A stretch of DNA of 64,000 bases from Cytophagales bacterium. GTDB lineage: Bacteria > Bacteroidota > Bacteroidia > Cytophagales > Cyclobacteriaceae. Position numbers and translations under genes: made by a program. Shown here one piece after another: positions 36,176 to 44,521 of the stretch. The first letter of the stretch is position 1; each line of letters opens with the position of its first letter. The DNA is taken from contig JAFLBQ010000009.1 of NCBI GenBank assembly GCA_017303805.1, positions 49,810 to 113,809 of the forward strand. The letters run 5' to 3'. A model generated the notes under the pieces. The model was not told the origin of the DNA, ran no database searches, and saw nothing but the letters and a program-made list of their open reading frames with translations.

Positions 36176-38779
36176 TTACTCGCTGCGCAAACTATTTACC
36201 GGGTTAGCCACTGCTGCTTTGAGCGAACGGAAGCCTGCTGTAAGCATAATAATGGCCAGGATAATCAGAAGCTCAAGAACAAACACGCCAACGCCAATCT
36301 CGGTTTTGTACACATAGCTGGTAAGCCATTGCGACATGAGCAACCAACCCAACGGGGCGGCAATAAAAAATGCAATCACCACCAGCCGTGAAAATTCTTT
36401 TCCAAAAATCCACAGTATTTGAGGCACGCTGCCGCCCAACACTTTTCGAATGCCAATCTCTTTTGTTTTTTGGAGGGCCATGAAAGACACCAACCCGTAC
36501 AACCCAAGGCACCCGATAAGCAGCGCGATGGCCGAGAACACCTGCACCACCGTAAGCATGGTTTGTTCGGCCTTGTAAAAGGATGCAATCTGATCGTCCA
36601 GAAAATCGTAGTGATAAATTGGCTCCGGATACATAGCACTCCAGGCTTTTTCAATGGCCGGCAACGTGGTGGCCGCTTCGGCCATGTTTATTTTGATGGC
36701 ATAACTGTTATAAAAATTTCTTGGTGTGGTGATAAAGATGGGCTCTATCTCTGCATGGAGCGATTGATCATGAAAATCTTTTACAACACCTACTATCGGG
36801 CCTTTAATGCTGCCTCCGTTGGCATACATAAATTTTCCTAAAATATCTTCTGGTGAAGCAAGGCCTAGTTTCAGCACGGCTTTTTCGTTTACCAGAAACT
36901 CGCGTACGGTATCAGAGGCGGTTACATTTCTTCCGGCCACCAATTCAAGCCCGAATAAAGCGAGGTAATCTTCATCGCCTCCTTTAAAATAGATCGGAAA
37001 TTCTTCTGCTTCGGTACGGGTATCGAACCGAAACGAAGTACCCCACATATTTTCGGAGGCGGGCGATCCAAAACAAGCCGATACTTTTTCTACATGTGGT
37101 ATGGCTTCGAATTGTGTCTTTAAGGTATTGAGCTTCTGGTCTCTCGATCCTACCGGCACCATTACCACGGCATCGCGATCAAAGCCCATGTCCATTTTAT
37201 TAACATAGCGCATTTGATAAAACATTACGATCAGGCCAATGAGCAGTACCTGCGAGATGGTAAACTGCGCAATGATGAGTCCGCGCCTGATGTTGAAACT
37301 TCCCGGCCCGCCTTTTAAATTTCCTTTTAAGGCGAGCACCGGTTTGAAGCGCGACAAAACGATGCCCGGGTAGGCACCCGATAACAGGGTTACAGCCGCG
37401 ATTACAATGATCAGGAACAACAGCAACCGCACATCCGAAAATACATTCAGCGAAAGCGTAACATTGAAAAATTCATTCATGAATGGCAGCACGGTATAAG
37501 AAGCGGCAAAGGCCAGTAAGGTGGCCAGCACCACGATTACTCCCGCTTCGGTAGTAAATTGCCAGAATAGTTGTGCGCGCAACCCGCCCATAACTTTGCG
37601 TACGCCCACTTCTTTGGCGCGCGTAACCGCTTGTGCCGTGGCCAGATTGATAAAGTTGAGGCACGCTGTAAACACCAGCAGAAACCCGATGGTGGATAAG
37701 ATCCAAATCGTGTTGATGCTCATCTTGCCACCGTACTGGGCATTAAAATGCATGTCGCTAAGAGCTTGCATTTTGTAGTGATGCACATTTTTACTTTTTG
37801 GCCTGTACTTCTGCACATAGGTTGGAAGCACGGCTTCTACTTCGGTGGGATTTACGCCTGGTTGCAGCCGCGTGAACACCTGAATTTCAGATGTAATTCC
37901 ACCCCACGCATCGTCTGCAGCGTACCAATCATTGTATTGCTTCATGGTACTGTACGAAAAATAGATCTCGGTATTCAGGTCGGTGGCTGCGGGGATGTCT
38001 TTCAAAACACCCACTACAGTAAAATCGATATCGGAACCAAGCCGGATAATTTTGCCAAGCGCAAGTTGATCTCCAAAATATTTTTTTGCGATTTGGCCGG
38101 TAATAACTGCGGTGTTAGGTTCACGCAACAGGCCATCTGCTTTTCCGGCAACCAGTGGGAAGTTAAAAATCTCGAAGAACTCCGGATCGGCAAAAGCAAC
38201 TTGCTCCTGGAACTTTCTTTTTTCACCGTTTTCATCAAGAGTAATAAGCTTGTCGTTCAAGGTGCAGAGGCGTGTTACCTTTTCGCCAAAGGCATAGTCA
38301 TCGCGAAAAGCTTTGCCAAAGGCGGGCGGCACGTTTGGAGAATATTCAACCTCACCGTGGTGTTCTTCGGTTACAAACCGATAAATGCGGTCTGCTTGCG
38401 CATGGAATTTGTCAAAGTCGAGATGATGGCGTACTAAAGAGAAAATGAGCAGTGCACAGGCAATGCCCAAGGCAAGACCAAAAACATTGATGGCTGCATA
38501 CGCTCTTTTTGAGGTTATGTTGCGCCAAGCTGTTACAAAATAATTTTTATACATAGCGTACGTGTTTAAATTTTGATACCCTTCTGTTGGTTTAATAATG
38601 CCCGGTCGAAAAAGGAATAATACATCTTTAATAAAGTGAGCATCCGCTTTTAACTTTCCACTCTTAAGTTTTCTTTCTTCATATAACTCCATCAAATCAC
38701 CTTCAATACTATCGCGCAACTTCGGATGGCAGAACCAGCGGAAGAAGCGGAGGGAGAGTTTGGGGGGATTTGATTTCAT
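36176..38779 (-). CDS. PadR-linked FtsX permease, CHP-type prefix (second in unit)
   Basis: This 867-residue protein starts at MKSNPPKLSLRFFRWFCHPK (ATG at 38777-38779); an upstream start would read through repeat DNA. The prefix (LRDSIEGDLMELYEERK) nearly matches that of the permease at 38828. The body differs: TM1 FGLALGIACALLIFSLVRH, FtsX block 1 CLNFINLATAQAVTRAKEVG near residue 375, block 2 QKTKEIGIRKVLGGS near residue 755. It ends NPVNSLRSE. It lies 48 bases after the permease at 38828 and is probably co-transcribed with it and the PadR gene. The substrate is unknown. Confidence 0.92.
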   Translation of the reverse strand: MKSNPPKLSLRFFRWFCHPKLRDSIEGDLMELYEERKLKSGKLKADAHFIKDVLFLFRPGIIKPTEGYQNLNTYAMYKNYFVTAWRNITSKRAYAAINVFGLALGIACALLIFSLVRHHLDFDKFHAQADRIYRFVTEEHHGEVEYSPNVPPAFGKAFRDDYAFGEKVTRLCTLNDKLITLDENGEKRKFQEQVAFADPEFFEIFNFPLVAGKADGLLREPNTAVITGQIAKKYFGDQLALGKIIRLGSDIDFTVVGVLKDIPAATDLNTEIYFSYSTMKQYNDWYAADDAWGGITSEIQVFTRLQPGVNPTEVEAVLPTYVQKYRPKSKNVHHYKMQALSDMHFNAQYGGKMSINTIWILSTIGFLLVFTACLNFINLATAQAVTRAKEVGVRKVMGGLRAQLFWQFTTEAGVIVVLATLLAFAASYTVLPFMNEFFNVTLSLNVFSDVRLLLFLIIVIAAVTLLSGAYPGIVLSRFKPVLALKGNLKGGPGSFNIRRGLIIAQFTISQVLLIGLIVMFYQMRYVNKMDMGFDRDAVVMVPVGSRDQKLNTLKTQFEAIPHVEKVSACFGSPASENMWGTSFRFDTRTEAEEFPIYFKGGDEDYLALFGLELVAGRNVTASDTVREFLVNEKAVLKLGLASPEDILGKFMYANGGSIKGPIVGVVKDFHDQSLHAEIEPIFITTPRNFYNSYAIKINMAEAATTLPAIEKAWSAMYPEPIYHYDFLDDQIASFYKAEQTMLTVVQVFSAIALLIGCLGLYGLVSFMALQKTKEIGIRKVLGGSVPQILWIFGKEFSRLVVIAFFIAAPLGWLLMSQWLTSYVYKTEIGVGVFVLELLIILAIIMLTAGFRSLKAAVANPVNSLRSE

Positions 38780-38786
38780 TCTTTTA

Positions 38787-38822
38787 TAACAACCAGTTGC
38801 CAGTATACCGGTAACTGGTAAC
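38787..38822. repeat. CCAGTTgCCAGT inverted repeat between two permease genes
   Basis: ACCAGTTGCCAGTATACCGG is followed by TAACTGGTAAC, giving an imperfect hairpin in the 48-base gap between the permeases at 38828 and 36176. The words belong to the CCAG(C/T)AACCAG repeat class also seen at the start of the kinase gene at 52059. Confidence 0.45.
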
Positions 38823-38827
38823 ATCTC

Positions 38828-41464
38828 TTATTCGCTTCTCAAACTGTTTACCGGGTTTGCCAAAGCGGCCCTTACAGACTGATAGCTCACCGTGAGTAGG
38901 GTGATCACTAATGCCCCCACAGTTGCATAGGCAAAAATCCACCAGCCCATTTCTGTTTTGTATTCGTACTGTTTAATACCGTTGTACAAAATGTAGTAGG
39001 AGAGTGGTGCCGCAATGATGCAAGACAGCACAACAAGAATCACAAACTCTTTTGAAAGCATTTGCCACAAGTTGGCTACTGATGCTCCTAAAATTTTTCG
39101 CACGCCAATCTCTTTTGTGCGTTGCTCGGCCACAAACGAGGCGAGACCAAATAACCCAAGGCAGCTGATTATAATTGCGAGAATTGCGAACACAGCAGCC
39201 AGTTTGCCGATGCGATCTTCAGTAGAAAATTTCGCAGCGTATTCGGTGCTGGCAAATTTGTAATCGAATGGAATGTCGGGAATTACATTATTAAATACTT
39301 TTTCGATTTTAGGAAGCGCTTCTTGCATCGGCATGCCTGGCGTAACGCGAAGCATAAGCCAACCTTTCCAGCCCATGGTAAAATAGATAGTTGGTTTCAC
39401 CGGCTCGAATGGAGAGTCCATCACCATGTCTTTAATCACGCCCAGGATGACGAAATCTTTATCTACTTGCCAGGGTCCGTTTTTCCAATGAATAACCTGC
39501 CCGCTCGGATTTGTCAGATCCATGAATTTTACTGCAGCTTCATTAATAACAAACCCTTCGGAATCGCTCGCAATGTCTTTCGAAAAATCGCGACCCTCTA
39601 CAAACTTCCAACCAACTGTTTTTCCAAAGTCGTGCGATACCTGCAGTGTAGCAAGCCCTCTGTCTTTGTCAACCACCACTCCATTTTTCGAAAAGCCACT
39701 GTTGTGCGACCATACATTGGTTACTTCTCCGCCAGATTCTGCTACTTCAGTAACGGCACCTGAGTTTTTCAATTCAGCCTTGAGCGTTTCTGCTTTGGTG
39801 TTAAAATCGCCCGATTTTTTTGGAATCATTAACAAACCATCCCGGTCGTAACCAACCGGGCGATTTTTTACAAACACAAGCTGATTGTAAATCACGCCCG
39901 TGCAGATAATCAACATAACAGAAACCGTGAATTGTACCACTACTAAAATTTTTCTTGGTAGGGAGGCCGATCTTCCCGCCCGGAAAACTCCTTTTAACAC
40001 ACTCACCGGTTTGAAGGATGACAAGTATAAGGCAGGGTAACTTCCTGCTAGCAAACCTGTGATGAACAGAAAAATAAAACTACTAATCCAAAACCAGGGC
40101 TCGGTCAAAGGCATATTCATTTCTTTACCAGAAAGGTTATTGAACCAGGGAAGAGAAACAAACACACATGCTATCGCGATGACGAAAGCAAATACAGCAA
40201 CTAAAAATGATTCGCTTAGAAATTGTCCTATCAATTGCCTGCGGATGGAGCCGATGGCTTTGCGAATACCCACTTCCTTTGCGCGCTTTTCCGATCGTGC
40301 GGTGCTTAGATTCATGAAGTTGATGCAAGCCAGCAACAACACAAACACCCCGATCGAACCAATGAACCAAACCAGTTGCATTGGTCCGCTTTGCAACACG
40401 CCTTCTTTGAAATCGGCCCGTAAATGCCAATCATGCATAGGCAGAAGAAGAATTTCGTAGTTGTACTTCAATTCATCCTTCATGTAAGCAAGGTCTTTGA
40501 TTGCTGTAGCTTCGGCATTGATAATATTGGCAGTGGTACTTTCAAAAGTGGCGTGTGGCTGTATCTCTGCAAAAATCTCGAGAAAGTGATTGTCCCAACC
40601 TTGTTGCTTCATCCATGCTCCATCGCTCACAAGAAATTCCCAGGGCCGAAAGAACTGCACACCATGAAAGGCTGTGTTCTTGGGAAAGTCTTCGTACACT
40701 CCCATAATGGTAGCTTCTCTCTCACCATTAATTTTTACGATTTGATTAAGGGGATCTGAATCTCCAAACAGGGCTTCAGATGTTGATTCTGAAATCATAA
40801 TGGAATTCATGTCTGTTAACGCCTTCCATGTGCCATAAATCATTTTGAAAGTCAGCATCTCAGGGGCATCCTCTCCAATGAACATTCCCACTTTAGAAAT
40901 TTTCTTATCTTGAATAGAGAGTACTGCGTCTGACTTCCAGGAAGCCGGAACGATGTGCTTGAAATTCGCCCCGTAATTATTTTTCAATTCGTCAATCAGC
41001 GGAAAGGGCAAAGAAGTTTGGCCCACGTAGTGTTTGCCTTCAAAGCTTCCGCCTTTCATTACCTGTGCAATGCGCGAATAATTCTCATGGTACTTATTAA
41101 AGGACAGTTCATCAAACACCCACAGGCCAATCACCAGGGCCATGCCCATTCCCAAAGCAAGCCCGCCAATATTAATAAGTGAGTAACCTTTGTTCTTGGC
41201 AAGATTTCTCCAACCGATTTTAAAATAACTTTTATACATACCGAACGTGTTTAATCTTTCTGTTCCTTCTGTTGGTTTAATAATGGCTGGCCTGAATAGC
41301 AGTAGTACATCTTTAACAAAGTGCGCATCAGCTTTTAGTTTTCCACTTTTAATTCTTCTCTCTTCATACAGTTCCATCAAATCCCCTTCAATGCTATCGC
41401 GCAACTTCGGATGGCAAAACCAGCGGAAGAAGCGGAGGGGGAAACGAGGTGGATAATTTTTCAT
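38828..41464 (-). CDS. PadR-linked FtsX permease, CHP-type prefix (first in unit)
   Basis: This 878-residue protein has the prefix PPRFPLRFFRWFCHPKLRD, IEGDLMELYEERR, nearly the same as the permease at 36176. The linker FGMYKSYFKIGWRNLAKNKG leads to a 'GLWVFDEL' body (GGLALGMGMALVIGLWVF) like those at 19795 and 30198. FtsX block 1 has CINFMNLSTARSEKRAKEVG near residue 385 and FtsX block 2 has EQRTKEIGVRKILGAS near residue 765. It ends NPVNSLRSE. It is the first permease after the PadR gene at 41540, with a palindromic repeat between them. Confidence 0.92.
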   Translation of the reverse strand: MKNYPPRFPLRFFRWFCHPKLRDSIEGDLMELYEERRIKSGKLKADAHFVKDVLLLFRPAIIKPTEGTERLNTFGMYKSYFKIGWRNLAKNKGYSLINIGGLALGMGMALVIGLWVFDELSFNKYHENYSRIAQVMKGGSFEGKHYVGQTSLPFPLIDELKNNYGANFKHIVPASWKSDAVLSIQDKKISKVGMFIGEDAPEMLTFKMIYGTWKALTDMNSIMISESTSEALFGDSDPLNQIVKINGEREATIMGVYEDFPKNTAFHGVQFFRPWEFLVSDGAWMKQQGWDNHFLEIFAEIQPHATFESTTANIINAEATAIKDLAYMKDELKYNYEILLLPMHDWHLRADFKEGVLQSGPMQLVWFIGSIGVFVLLLACINFMNLSTARSEKRAKEVGIRKAIGSIRRQLIGQFLSESFLVAVFAFVIAIACVFVSLPWFNNLSGKEMNMPLTEPWFWISSFIFLFITGLLAGSYPALYLSSFKPVSVLKGVFRAGRSASLPRKILVVVQFTVSVMLIICTGVIYNQLVFVKNRPVGYDRDGLLMIPKKSGDFNTKAETLKAELKNSGAVTEVAESGGEVTNVWSHNSGFSKNGVVVDKDRGLATLQVSHDFGKTVGWKFVEGRDFSKDIASDSEGFVINEAAVKFMDLTNPSGQVIHWKNGPWQVDKDFVILGVIKDMVMDSPFEPVKPTIYFTMGWKGWLMLRVTPGMPMQEALPKIEKVFNNVIPDIPFDYKFASTEYAAKFSTEDRIGKLAAVFAILAIIISCLGLFGLASFVAEQRTKEIGVRKILGASVANLWQMLSKEFVILVVLSCIIAAPLSYYILYNGIKQYEYKTEMGWWIFAYATVGALVITLLTVSYQSVRAALANPVNSLRSE

Positions 41465-41476
41465 GGTTTTATCTCA

Positions 41477-41546
41477 GACGTAAGTATCAAGACATAAGAT
41501 GTTAGACAGAGTGGAGTCTTGCTACTTGTGTCTTATTACTTAAGTC
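41477..41546. repeat. Palindromic repeat, long form, at a PadR/permease junction
   Basis: The left arm (41477-41498, containing TAAGTATCAAGACATAAG) and right arm (41525-41546, starting CTTGTGTCTTAT) pair at about 18 of 22 positions. The 26-base centre (TTAGACAGAGTGGAGTCTT words) resembles that of the element at 36104. The right arm supplies the stop codon and last codons of the PadR gene. Confidence 0.6.
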
Positions 41547-41878
41547 ATTTTAACATCCAATGCAACTTTCGGTATCGCACTCCACAACTCTTCGCGTGTG
41601 ATGCGTGTGTACTCCATCGCTTTCTTTCCGTAAGCAGTAATGATAAAATATTTTTTGGGTCTGCCCGCCCGCTCTTCGGTAGCTTCACCTTCGCGCGATT
41701 TCAAGTAGCCTTTGTCTTCCAATCTTCTTAAAGCAGTTTGCAATGCGCCCACGCTTACACCGCGTTTCAGCCGGCTTTCAATTTCTTTTTTAATAGATAC
41801 TCCGTAGGCTTCATCGTATAAGATGCCCACGGTTAGCATCACCACTTCTTCAAACTCGCCAAGTTGATATTTCTTCAT
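41540..41878 (-). CDS. PadR-family transcriptional regulator (CHP-permease type)
   Basis: This 112-residue winged-helix protein (YQLGEFEEVVMLTVGILYDE, VSVGALQTALRRLEDKGYL) has the wing GRPKKYFIITAYGKKA and a dimer helix ITREELWSAIPKVAL. It is closely similar to the PadR proteins at 22450 and 35631. It heads a unit with the permeases at 38828 and 36176. The shared 27-bp element lies 15 bases upstream. The stop codon falls inside a palindromic repeat. Confidence 0.95.
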   Translation of the reverse strand: MKKYQLGEFEEVVMLTVGILYDEAYGVSIKKEIESRLKRGVSVGALQTALRRLEDKGYLKSREGEATEERAGRPKKYFIITAYGKKAMEYTRITREELWSAIPKVALDVKMT

Positions 41879-41893
41879 ATGCGAAATAATAAT

Positions 41894-41920
41894 TTCCTAT
41901 TTGTAGTAATAATTATGCCA
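41894..41920 (-). promoter_or_regulatory. Putative PadR operator/promoter, copy 3
   Basis: Third copy of the 27-bp element (TTCCTA, then TTTG, then TAGTAA; one arm mismatch). Conserved columns with the copies at 22827 and 35982 are CTA, TGTAG, AATAAT and TGCCA. The minus-strand -7-like sequence is TACAAATA. It ends 15 bases before the PadR start. Confidence 0.62.
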
Positions 41921-42030
41921 GAACAGCATTCCGCTTAAAACACAAGCTGTTAAGCCCACAATCGCTACTGGTTGTCCGCCAGCGAACAATTTATGCGCGA
42001 TACTGTGCAGCAGGTGTGCGAAGGATGCAT

Positions 42031-42038
42031 TATATTTG
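42031..42038 (+). promoter_or_regulatory. Putative -7 promoter element of the DUF1684 gene
   Basis: TATATTTG fits TAnnTTTG exactly and lies 20 bases upstream of the ATG at 42059. No TTG lies at the normal spacing upstream. Confidence 0.45.
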
Positions 42039-42058
42039 CCTATTAAATTTATAGACTA

Positions 42059-42973
42059 ATGCGTTATTCGGTTGGTGTTTTCATGATGCTGATTAGTTGC
42101 TCTCAAGTTAAAACCCTTACTCCCGAAGAGGTGGAAGCACATCGGGCCGAGGTTGAAACCTGGCATGCCGAACGGGAGGCAAACCTGAAGGCCCCGAACG
42201 GGTGGCTTAACCTGGTGGGCCTTTATTGGCTGGAGCCCGGGCCGAATACCTTTGGAAGTGCCACTACTAACGCGCTGGTGTTTCCAGATAAAATAACCGA
42301 GCAAGCCGGGTATTTTCTTGTGAAAGAAAATGTAGTAACCCTGGTAGTCAACAAGGGCGTGGAGGCCACCGTTAACAACCAGCTAATTTCTTCACACGTT
42401 ATTTTTCACCCGGACTCAGCCCGGCCTACGCAGGTGCAAATGGGCGACCTGCGGTTTAATATTATAAAGCGCGATACCAAACTGGGTGTGCGTGTGCGCG
42501 ATGCGCATGCCGATGCGCTACATGCCTTTACCGGTGTAGCACGTTACCCGGTTAACACAGCCTATCGGATAGAGGCTGTTTTGGAACGTGGTGATTCTGC
42601 CCGCACGGTGGCGATTACGAATGTGTTGGGTCAAACTACTGCTCAACGTTCGCCTGGCACGGTTCAATTTACATGGAATGGAAAAAGCTATCGGTTAGAT
42701 GCGCTGGAAGAAGGTGAAGAGTTGTTTATCATCTTTGCAGATTCAACTAGTGGAAACGAAACGTACGGTGCGGGCCGGTTTCTTTATGCAAAGAAACCTT
42801 CGGCCGATAATAAAGTAATTCTGGATTTTAACAAAGCCTACAATCCACCCTGCGCCTTTACAGCCTTCGCAACCTGTCCGCTCCCTCCGCGTCAAAATGT
42901 GTTGCCAATCGCTATCCGCGCAGGCGAAAAAAATTATGGCGAGGGCCCGGTACATGTATTGCCGGTGCAATAA
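42059..42973 (+). CDS. DUF1684 family lipoprotein
   Basis: This 304-residue protein has a short lipobox leader (VFMMLISC, Cys near 14), suggesting lipidation. The DUF1684 signature is clear: EVETWHAEREANLKAPNGWL, LVGLYWLEPGPNTFGS near residues 36-65. The family's ending is LDFNKAYNPPCAFTAFATCP with PxRQNxLPIAIRAGEK. The conserved N-A-Y-NPPC-AF motif is thought to be an active or structural site, but the reaction is unknown. It stands alone, convergent with the MFS gene four bases away. Confidence 0.93.
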   Translation: MRYSVGVFMMLISCSQVKTLTPEEVEAHRAEVETWHAEREANLKAPNGWLNLVGLYWLEPGPNTFGSATTNALVFPDKITEQAGYFLVKENVVTLVVNKGVEATVNNQLISSHVIFHPDSARPTQVQMGDLRFNIIKRDTKLGVRVRDAHADALHAFTGVARYPVNTAYRIEAVLERGDSARTVAITNVLGQTTAQRSPGTVQFTWNGKSYRLDALEEGEELFIIFADSTSGNETYGAGRFLYAKKPSADNKVILDFNKAYNPPCAFTAFATCPLPPRQNVLPIAIRAGEKNYGEGPVHVLPVQ

Positions 42974-42977
42974 GTGC

Positions 42978-44168
42978 TTATGATTCGGCCCTTATTCCTA
43001 ATGTGAGTGTGGCACCAATTAACAATTGCGCTCCGATAAGCATTACGGGTAAATTGTAATCGCCAGACCAGGTAATTAAATAACCAATACCAAGCGAAGC
43101 AACGGTTCCACCCAATAATCCCGCGGTATTCATGGCACCGGTAATGGCGCCACTATGCTGTTTGCCAATGCCGGTAGCAATGGCCCAGGCCACGGGTGCA
43201 GTTACATCCATAAAGGCAAGGCCAAGTGCCAGCATGATTACCGCCACACTATTATTATCTGTAAAAGTTGCACCCAACATAACCAGGCCCGAAAGTCCCA
43301 GGCCAATAAGTGGTACCAGGCGCCTGCCCCAGGCAATTCCAATTTTGGTAACGAGATAATCGCTGATGGCTCCGCCCAGCAAACATCCGAAGGCAGCCAG
43401 AATAAAGGGCAACGAAGCTGAGTAGGTTAACTCTTCCTGCGAAAGACCGCGTCCGTTGTACAAATACTTTGGCAACCAGGAGATAAAAAAGAAAACTCCG
43501 CTGGCATAGCAATAGTAAACCACCAGCAGCATGGTAAAGTTTTTGGAAAAAGCTATCTGCTTCCACGAAAAGGATTCTCTTTTTGGGGCTTCCGGTTCTG
43601 TTTTTGATTTATATACCAACAACCAAACAACAACCCACACCACGCCAATTATGCCCAGTAAATAGAATGTTATGCGCCAACCAAAATGGAGTTGCATGGG
43701 TACAATTACAAAAGGTGTAATAGCTCCGCCAATGCGACTTGCCATCCAGATAATAGCTTGCGCACGACCGCGTTCTGCTACCGTAAACCATTTGCGCACC
43801 GCAATGGCCGTGTTGGGATAGGCTCCGGCCTCGCCCGCGCCAAACATAAATCGGATTACAAATAAAGAAACAAAGCCACCGGCCAGGCCCGTGAGTGTTG
43901 TAAATAAAGACCACCATACTACCACACGGGCCAGGATCTTTTTTTCGCCCAGGCGGTCGCCCCACATGCCGGTCGGAATTTCAAACAACCCGTACGAAAT
44001 GGTGAAGGCGGCCAGTATCCATCCGAAATCACTTTCGGTAAAACCCAACTCACGGGTAATTTCAATGCCCGCAATGGAAATGGCATTGCGATCGAGAAAA
44101 GTAATGATGGAGAGGATGGACAGTAAGGTAAGAAACCAGTATTTGTTTTTGATTCTATTCATACTCAT
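42978..44168 (-). CDS. MFS transporter (anion:cation symporter-like)
   Basis: This 396-residue protein has 12 predicted helices. The first loop reads FLDRNAISIAGIEITRELGF, the helix 2-3 motif GMWGDRLGEKKIL is the MFS 'G-x-x-x-D-R-x-G-R/E' signature, and RGRAQAIIWMASRIGGAITPF fits the ACS subfamily (hexuronate or phthalate-type organic anion symporters). The substrate cannot be read from sequence and no catabolic genes are adjacent. A second start (MNRIKNKYW) two codons later is possible. It is monocistronic. Confidence 0.92.
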   Translation of the reverse strand: MSMNRIKNKYWFLTLLSILSIITFLDRNAISIAGIEITRELGFTESDFGWILAAFTISYGLFEIPTGMWGDRLGEKKILARVVVWWSLFTTLTGLAGGFVSLFVIRFMFGAGEAGAYPNTAIAVRKWFTVAERGRAQAIIWMASRIGGAITPFVIVPMQLHFGWRITFYLLGIIGVVWVVVWLLVYKSKTEPEAPKRESFSWKQIAFSKNFTMLLVVYYCYASGVFFFISWLPKYLYNGRGLSQEELTYSASLPFILAAFGCLLGGAISDYLVTKIGIAWGRRLVPLIGLGLSGLVMLGATFTDNNSVAVIMLALGLAFMDVTAPVAWAIATGIGKQHSGAITGAMNTAGLLGGTVASLGIGYLITWSGDYNLPVMLIGAQLLIGATLTLGIRAES

Positions 44169-44218
44169 TAAAGATGTAAAATATCTTTAACTCAGCAAAT
44201 AAAGATTTGTACCCGGGC

Positions 44219-44270
44219 CCCCGATGAATCGGGGTACAGCTATTACTAGCCATCCCGACTTCAGTCGGGA
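44219..44270. repeat. Two adjacent short hairpins beside the GIY-YIG pseudogene
   Basis: CCCCGAT-GA-ATCGGGG (44219-44234) and TCCCGACT-TC-AGTCGGGA (44253-44270) are perfect stems with two-base centres. The second overlaps the stop codon of the GIY-YIG pseudogene. Both carry CCCGA/TCGGG cores, so they look like two members of one small repeat family. They could serve as bidirectional terminators for the pseudogene and MFS regions. Confidence 0.6.
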
Positions 44271-44515
44271 CGTGCCTTACCAATTAAGCTTTGAATATAG
44301 ACACGACTTTTCATTGCCTTAATTGATTTTTCTCTTTTCATGGCTTCTGCTTCGGTGGCAAAAGATTCAGAGTAAACCTTAATCCAGGGACGAAAAGGCC
44401 TGGTTGATTTTACTTTTCCGGAATTATGCTCAGCAAGTCTTCTTTCAGGAGATTCGGAATATCCGATATAGAATCGGCCAAAGTTTTTTGATTATAAGAT
44501 GTAAACGAAAAACAT
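44261..44515 (-). pseudogene. GIY-YIG endonuclease pseudogene (single nonsense codon)
   Basis: Read from ATG at 44513-44515, the frame gives MFFVYIL, then TAA (44492-44494), then SKNFGRFYIGYSESPERRLA and on to KAMKSRVYIQSLIGKARPD with a stop at 44261. VYIL and FYIG are the two halves of the GIY-YIG motif, and R in SPERRL plus the glutamate in EAEAMKREKSIK complete the catalytic set. The UvrC-like small endonucleases normally have tyrosine where TAA stands (VYILYS), so one base change broke an otherwise intact 84-codon gene. Readthrough cannot be excluded. Confidence 0.85.
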
Positions 44516-44521
44516 TTAAAG

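Noticed and set aside
19795-41878. A transposon or prophage as explanation for the permease array
   Set aside because: No transposase, integrase, phage structural genes or CRISPR array are visible; base composition matches the flanks.
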